This document shows positions 60,732 to 64,000 of a DNA stretch of 64,000 bases, piece by piece. The first letter of the stretch is position 1. Each line of letters begins with the position of its first letter. A model generated the notes under the pieces. The model was not told the DNA's origin. It did no database searches and worked only from the letters and a program-made list of their open reading frames with translations. The stretch covers positions 372,001 to 436,000 of the forward strand of contig OZ025686.1 in the NCBI GenBank assembly GCA_964019335.1. The letters are read 5' to 3'. Source of the DNA: Diplonema japonicum. Taxonomy: Eukaryota; Euglenozoa; Diplonemea; Diplonemida; Diplonemidae. Position numbers and translations under genes: made by a program.

Positions 60732-60743
60732 GGACATTCCACA
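60176..60743. other. Intergenic, homopolymer-rich
   Basis: A, T, C and G runs; A run of about 35 at 60693-60727. Holds repeat G copy 2 (60270-60302). No gene seen. Confidence 0.4.
60270..60302 (-). repeat. Short repeat G, copy 2
   Basis: Shares GAGTTAAAGGAGGCC and TGTTGGCG with 13338-13363; see that entry. Confidence 0.5.
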
Positions 60744-62867
60744 TCAACAAGTTGGTGACGCACTCAATGAAAACCCAGGTGAAGAACTGCTGTCCTTTGC
60801 AGAACTTGAAACTGTATTGTTGCTTCCAGGCATGGGCCCTCCATGAGACCCACTTAGAAATTTCGACCCTGCTGGGTGAGCAGATTCATAAGTAAACCCT
60901 TTGAAAAGCTCTTGCTCCCTGGAACCAACACCGGGCCCATGCAATGGTCCATAATCTGGGTTCCCTGAATGGCTGTCAGGGATCTTCTTGTTGAGAAACT
61001 CTTCATCGATTTGACTGACATCGCCAGGGCCGGTGACTGTAAAAAGATTTTTTAAATCCAAAATCTCACACCTGGAGGCACGAAGGTGGGTCTCACCTTT
61101 CTTTCATACAACGCATCCCAATCAACACTTGAAAAGAATTCATGGTTGAGTACCTCACGGGGTCCGTCGGGACCAGTTCCGAGTCTGAAGATTTTTTTAT
61201 TTTTTTTCTTTTTTTTCTTTTTTTTTTATTTATACCGGTGTTTCGGATCCCTTGCAAGCAAGTGAATCAAAAGATCGGTGGCTTGAGGGGTAACAAACTC
61301 AGGTATGAACAGATCAGCATGGAGGATCATGTCATACATTTCCTTAGTGTCTGTTGAGTAGAATCTGCCATTGGGGTAAAAAAAGATTTTTTTTTGAGAA
61401 AACTGCTAACTTGACCCCTAAGTTTGAGAAATGTCCAAAAGCCACCCCCTTAGTTTGAGAAATGTTCAAGGTCTATCTTTAAAGAGGAAAAAGTTTCTGA
61501 TCCAGTCCCCAAGGTTTCTTAAATCTCTGTGTAGTACCCCAAATCTTCAAAAAAAAACTCATACTCGACCCCTAGGTTTTAAAATGCTTGAATTCGGTCC
61601 CCTTAGTTTCAAAAGGTGTAGGGAGGAATAAGAAGAGGATCCCCAGCAAGAGCGAAAGGAAGAATGCCTGCAGTCGTTGTGGCATTCTTGGCCGCAAGAC
61701 TTCGATGTGGACCAACCCTCCTGGTCCTCCCAAGAAGCATAGGTTTTCTTTTAAATGCTGTAATCTTTTACACAGGAAGACACCTTTGACGCAGCCCTCT
61801 AAGAAGTAGCCTTGGTTACCTGGGCTGTCTTTTTCTTTTCCTTTCAAGTTGCCTATTGTTAAGGAACATGCATGCACACAACCTTGTTGAGCGCTAATGA
61901 AACATAGGGGACCCATTCGGGTTATTTGTGAAACTAAGGGGGGGTTTTTTTGAGCATTTTGAAAACTAAGGGGTTGACTTTGAGCGATTTCCCGCCGTAG
62001 GGGCCTAGTTAGGGCATTTGAAAACCTGAGGGGGCTGACTTTGAACACTTTGGAAACTTAGGGGGCGGGATTTGAGCGTTTTGAAGACTTAGGGGGTGGA
62101 CTTTGAGCATTTTGGAAACTTAGGGGGCGGGATTTAAGCATTTCGAAAACTTAGGGGTCAAGATAGGACTCTACCCAATTTTTTTTTTTTGAAAAAGTTA
62201 CATACGGAGGGATGCCGACAATCATCTCGAACAGAAGCGTACCGAAGCTCCACCAATCAACAGGTTTACCGTGCCCCTTGTTGAGGAGGATCTCCGGTGC
62301 GAGGTATTCAGGTGTCCCGCAAAAGGTCTTTGTTCGCTCCGACTCTTTCATCATTTTAGACAACCCGAAGTCTGTTAACGCAATGTGCCCCTCAGCATCG
62401 AGAAGTACATTCTCTGGTTTCAAATCCCTGTATACGATGCCACGGTCATGAAGGTATTGGATGCCCAGGGCGATTTCTGCAGCGTAGAATCTGGCCCGTT
62501 CTTCATCAAACCGTTTTTCTTTTTTAAGGTGAGAGAACAGTTCCCCGCCGTTGGCGAAGTTCATGACAAGGTACAGCTTGTCAGCAGTTTGGAATGCGTA
62601 TCTCATCTTAACGAGGAAGGGGTGGTTTGCTTTTTCCAATACTGCTCTCTCTGTTCTCGTGTGTTCTACCTCGTCCCGTTCAATCAGCATGTTCTTGTTT
62701 AGGATCTTCATGGCGAGATAGTCGCCTGTTCCCTTTTGCTTCACCAGCAGGACTACCGCGTAGTTCCCTTCCCCGATTTTCGAGAGCATCTTGAAGTCAT
62801 CTTTGCTCACCTTCTCCTTCCCTTCGGAACGCTTCGCCGCATCATTTTTTGAGTTCTTCCCCCCCAT
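60744..62867 (-). CDS. AGC-family protein kinase, predicted N-myristoylated, 4 exons
   Basis: 398 residues. Exons 62867-62206, 61364-61236, 61184-61072 and 61036-60744; introns are 841, 51 and 35 nt. The start MGGKNSKND fits the myristoylation pattern (Gly2, Ser6). Kinase motifs: GEGNYAVV (Gly loop), LAMKILNK (VAIK Lys), YRDLKPENVLL (HRD as YRD), TDFGLSKMM, KTFCGTPEYLAPEILL (activation segment with the PDK1-site Thr), DWWSFGTLLFEM. After the big intron it continues FYSTDTKEMYDMILHADLFI, LLARDPKHRLGTGPDGPREV and ERKVRPTFVPP. The AGC tail holds ELFKGFTYES, a canonical FxxFTY hydrophobic motif. Closest to the S6K/Akt/SGK group. It would act downstream of PIP3/PDK1, like the PTEN-like enzyme in this window. 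The ATG used avoids an upstream in-frame GTG. Confidence 0.9.
61390..62165. repeat. Inverted minisatellite arms in the kinase intron (foldback-like element)
   Basis: Left arm (~61395-61620) is a degenerate array of ~30-base units built on CCCCTAAGTTTGAGAAATG. Right arm (~61930-62165) is the same array inverted (CTTAGGGGGCGGGATTTGAG type). The ~300-base centre holds a plus-strand frame with KNACSRCGILGRKTSMW, a CxxC motif. Nested inverted arrays inside a gene whose other introns are 35-51 nt suggest a foldback or MULE-like insertion. No target duplication was identified. Confidence 0.6.
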
Positions 62868-62977
62868 AGCAGCCACCCATCACGGTGTACCTTATTATTA
62901 TTATTATTTTTTTTTTTTTTGAGAATCGTGAGAAGAAAAAAAAAAAAGAAAAAAAAAACTTAATTACAGGTGTATGT

Positions 62978-64000
62978 TTAAAGATCGCCCCTTCCAGGTG
63001 GGGCGGAGAGGGGTCGGGTTGGCATTGTGTGAGATTCGAAACGGGTTTGGTGGTGCGTGACTGGCGACTGGGCATAACGGTCGCCTCGGAAGAGGGAGGA
63101 ATGAAAGTAGTTTTTCTGGGTCATTTCTCGTTTTCTCTTCATCTGTTCACGGTGGAGCTCCCTGTTGTGCTGTTCTTTGATGAGGAGGAACTTCGCCTCC
63201 CGCCTTTCCCTCATCACGGTGTTGAGCGACTCGTGTTCCTTCTTGCGGGCTTCCATTTGACTGTGGAGCTTCTCCGTCTTGTTCTCTTCTGCAAGAATCC
63301 TCCGCTTCTTTTTGTTATCGGTAGATTCCCTGATGTGCGAATGAAGCAGGAAACGGTTCCCTTCCACGATTTTTTTTTTGACGCGTTCTTTACGGAGTTG
63401 TTCGGATTTTCCGTTTTTAACATGGGCTAGCTTGTCTTGTTTTGCCCGTTCCACTGCAAGATGCTTTCGCTCGCGAGATAGTTCTGACTGTCGTTTCATT
63501 TCCGTGACCTCCTGGACGCGTTGCTGTGTGTGGAGCTCGATTTCTCGTCGCCACTCTGAACGGTCTTTTTCCATCTTCAGTTTTCTGTTTTCCACTTCTC
63601 GTTCTCGTTTCTCTTTTCGTTGTTCTTGTGCTTTTTCTGCACGGAGTTTTTGCCCTGTTCTCTCTCGGACCAGGGTGTCCCTCCAGTCTTCTCTGCGTTT
63701 CTCCATCATCTCTGCCATTGCCTTTTCCTGTTCTTTCCGTTTCACAAGTTGTTTCTCTGCCTGTATTTGTTTCCTTATCTGTTCGTCCTCGTACTCTTTT
63801 TTTCTCTCTGCGGCTGCGTTTTTCACCAATGCGAAGAGCCTCTCCTCCTCTATTAGTTTCTCTCGTTTTTGCGACAACTTGCTCCTTCGCCAAGCACGCT
63901 GCGATTGCCTTTGGTACTCCCGTATGGCTTTGTCACTGTCGCCCCCTAGTCCAAACGTGCCTTTGCCTAGAGACTCGATATCCTCTCCTTCTGCAATTTC
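62978..64000 (-). CDS. Coiled-coil protein, 5' end beyond the window
   Basis: At least 340 residues; the open frame continues past 64000, and the ~298-residue reading starting at 63877 begins at TTG rather than a real start. Upstream it reads EDIESLGKGTFGLGGDSDKA then IREYQRQSQRAWRRSKLSQK. Most of the protein is a charged Lys/Arg/Glu coiled coil. The C-terminus is Pro/Arg-rich (HTMPTRPLSAPPGRGDL). Resembles flagellar or basal-body coiled-coil proteins in style; no family assigned. The stop lies ~110 bases from the kinase start. Confidence 0.8.
   Translation of the reverse strand, partial: EIAEGEDIESLGKGTFGLGGDSDKAIREYQRQSQRAWRRSKLSQKREKLIEEERLFALVKNAAAERKKEYEDEQIRKQIQAEKQLVKRKEQEKAMAEMMEKRREDWRDTLVRERTGQKLRAEKAQEQRKEKREREVENRKLKMEKDRSEWRREIELHTQQRVQEVTEMKRQSELSRERKHLAVERAKQDKLAHVKNGKSEQLRKERVKKKIVEGNRFLLHSHIRESTDNKKKRRILAEENKTEKLHSQMEARKKEHESLNTVMRERREAKFLLIKEQHNRELHREQMKRKREMTQKNYFHSSLFRGDRYAQSPVTHHQTRFESHTMPTRPLSAPPGRGDL

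Overview
This is a eukaryotic nuclear window. It probably comes from a euglenozoan, and a diplonemid is my best guess. Evidence: (1) beta-tubulin (50435-51775) has kinetoplastid/euglenozoan-like residues (IGSKFWEV near the N-terminus, [12 protein letters not shown], a C-terminus ending EQY). (2) Every protein-coding host gene is on the minus strand over the full 64 kb, as expected for polycistronic transcription. The only plus-strand elements I can support are one LINE, tRNA-Pro and one repeat arm. (3) Several genes have a pyrimidine-tract/CAG acceptor a few bases before the ATG, as expected for spliced-leader trans-splicing, though I see no SL RNA gene. (4) Small RNAs are arranged as tandem clusters of box C/D and single-hairpin AGA-box RNAs. 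Intergenic DNA is dominated by long A, T, C and G homopolymers.

Layout from low to high coordinate (transcription runs right to left). 0.5-16 kb: Ala-rich protein, importin-5-type karyopherin, PTEN-like phosphatase with a long extra C-terminus, Lys-rich protein, ribosomal uS9, small coiled-coil protein, long coiled-coil protein with a poly-His tract, prolyl-4-hydroxylase-like dioxygenase, ribosomal eS17. 16-24.6 kb: an island of tRNAs (Ala, Phe, two Glu, Pro), two LINE fragments, a piggyBac-like remnant and an assembly gap. The genes facing it on both sides, ARL6-like and a rhamnose-synthesis reductase, are each cut off on the island side. 24.8-33 kb: a 2261-residue kelch/coiled-coil/cadherin-like protein and a DUF6492-type glycosyltransferase. 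33-34.8 kb: small-RNA cluster 1. 34.9-46.7 kb: mitochondrial uL24, then two nearly identical glutathione S-transferase genes flanking a ~2.35-kb-codon secreted mosaic protein. 47.7-57.6 kb: cyclic-nucleotide-gated-type channel, beta-tubulin, cytoplasmic dynein intermediate chain, a three-exon protein of unknown function, and a very short mL41-like gene. 57.6-59.8 kb: small-RNA cluster 2, paralogous to cluster 1. 59.9-64 kb: small unknown protein, predicted-myristoylated AGC kinase, and a coiled-coil protein running off the window.

Main new observations. First, the two minus-strand small-RNA clusters hold about 30 gene copies. Family B carries two antisense elements of 11 and 12 nt that match, from memory, two neighbouring conserved stretches of LSU rRNA domain V. 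Second, many genes have tiny spliceosomal introns (35-75 nt, GTATG/GTGTG...AG) that often contain a poly-A run instead of a pyrimidine tract. Several of these introns lie inside long open frames and would be missed by ORF-based annotation. All exon joins below were worked out by eye from splice sites, reading phase and family alignment.
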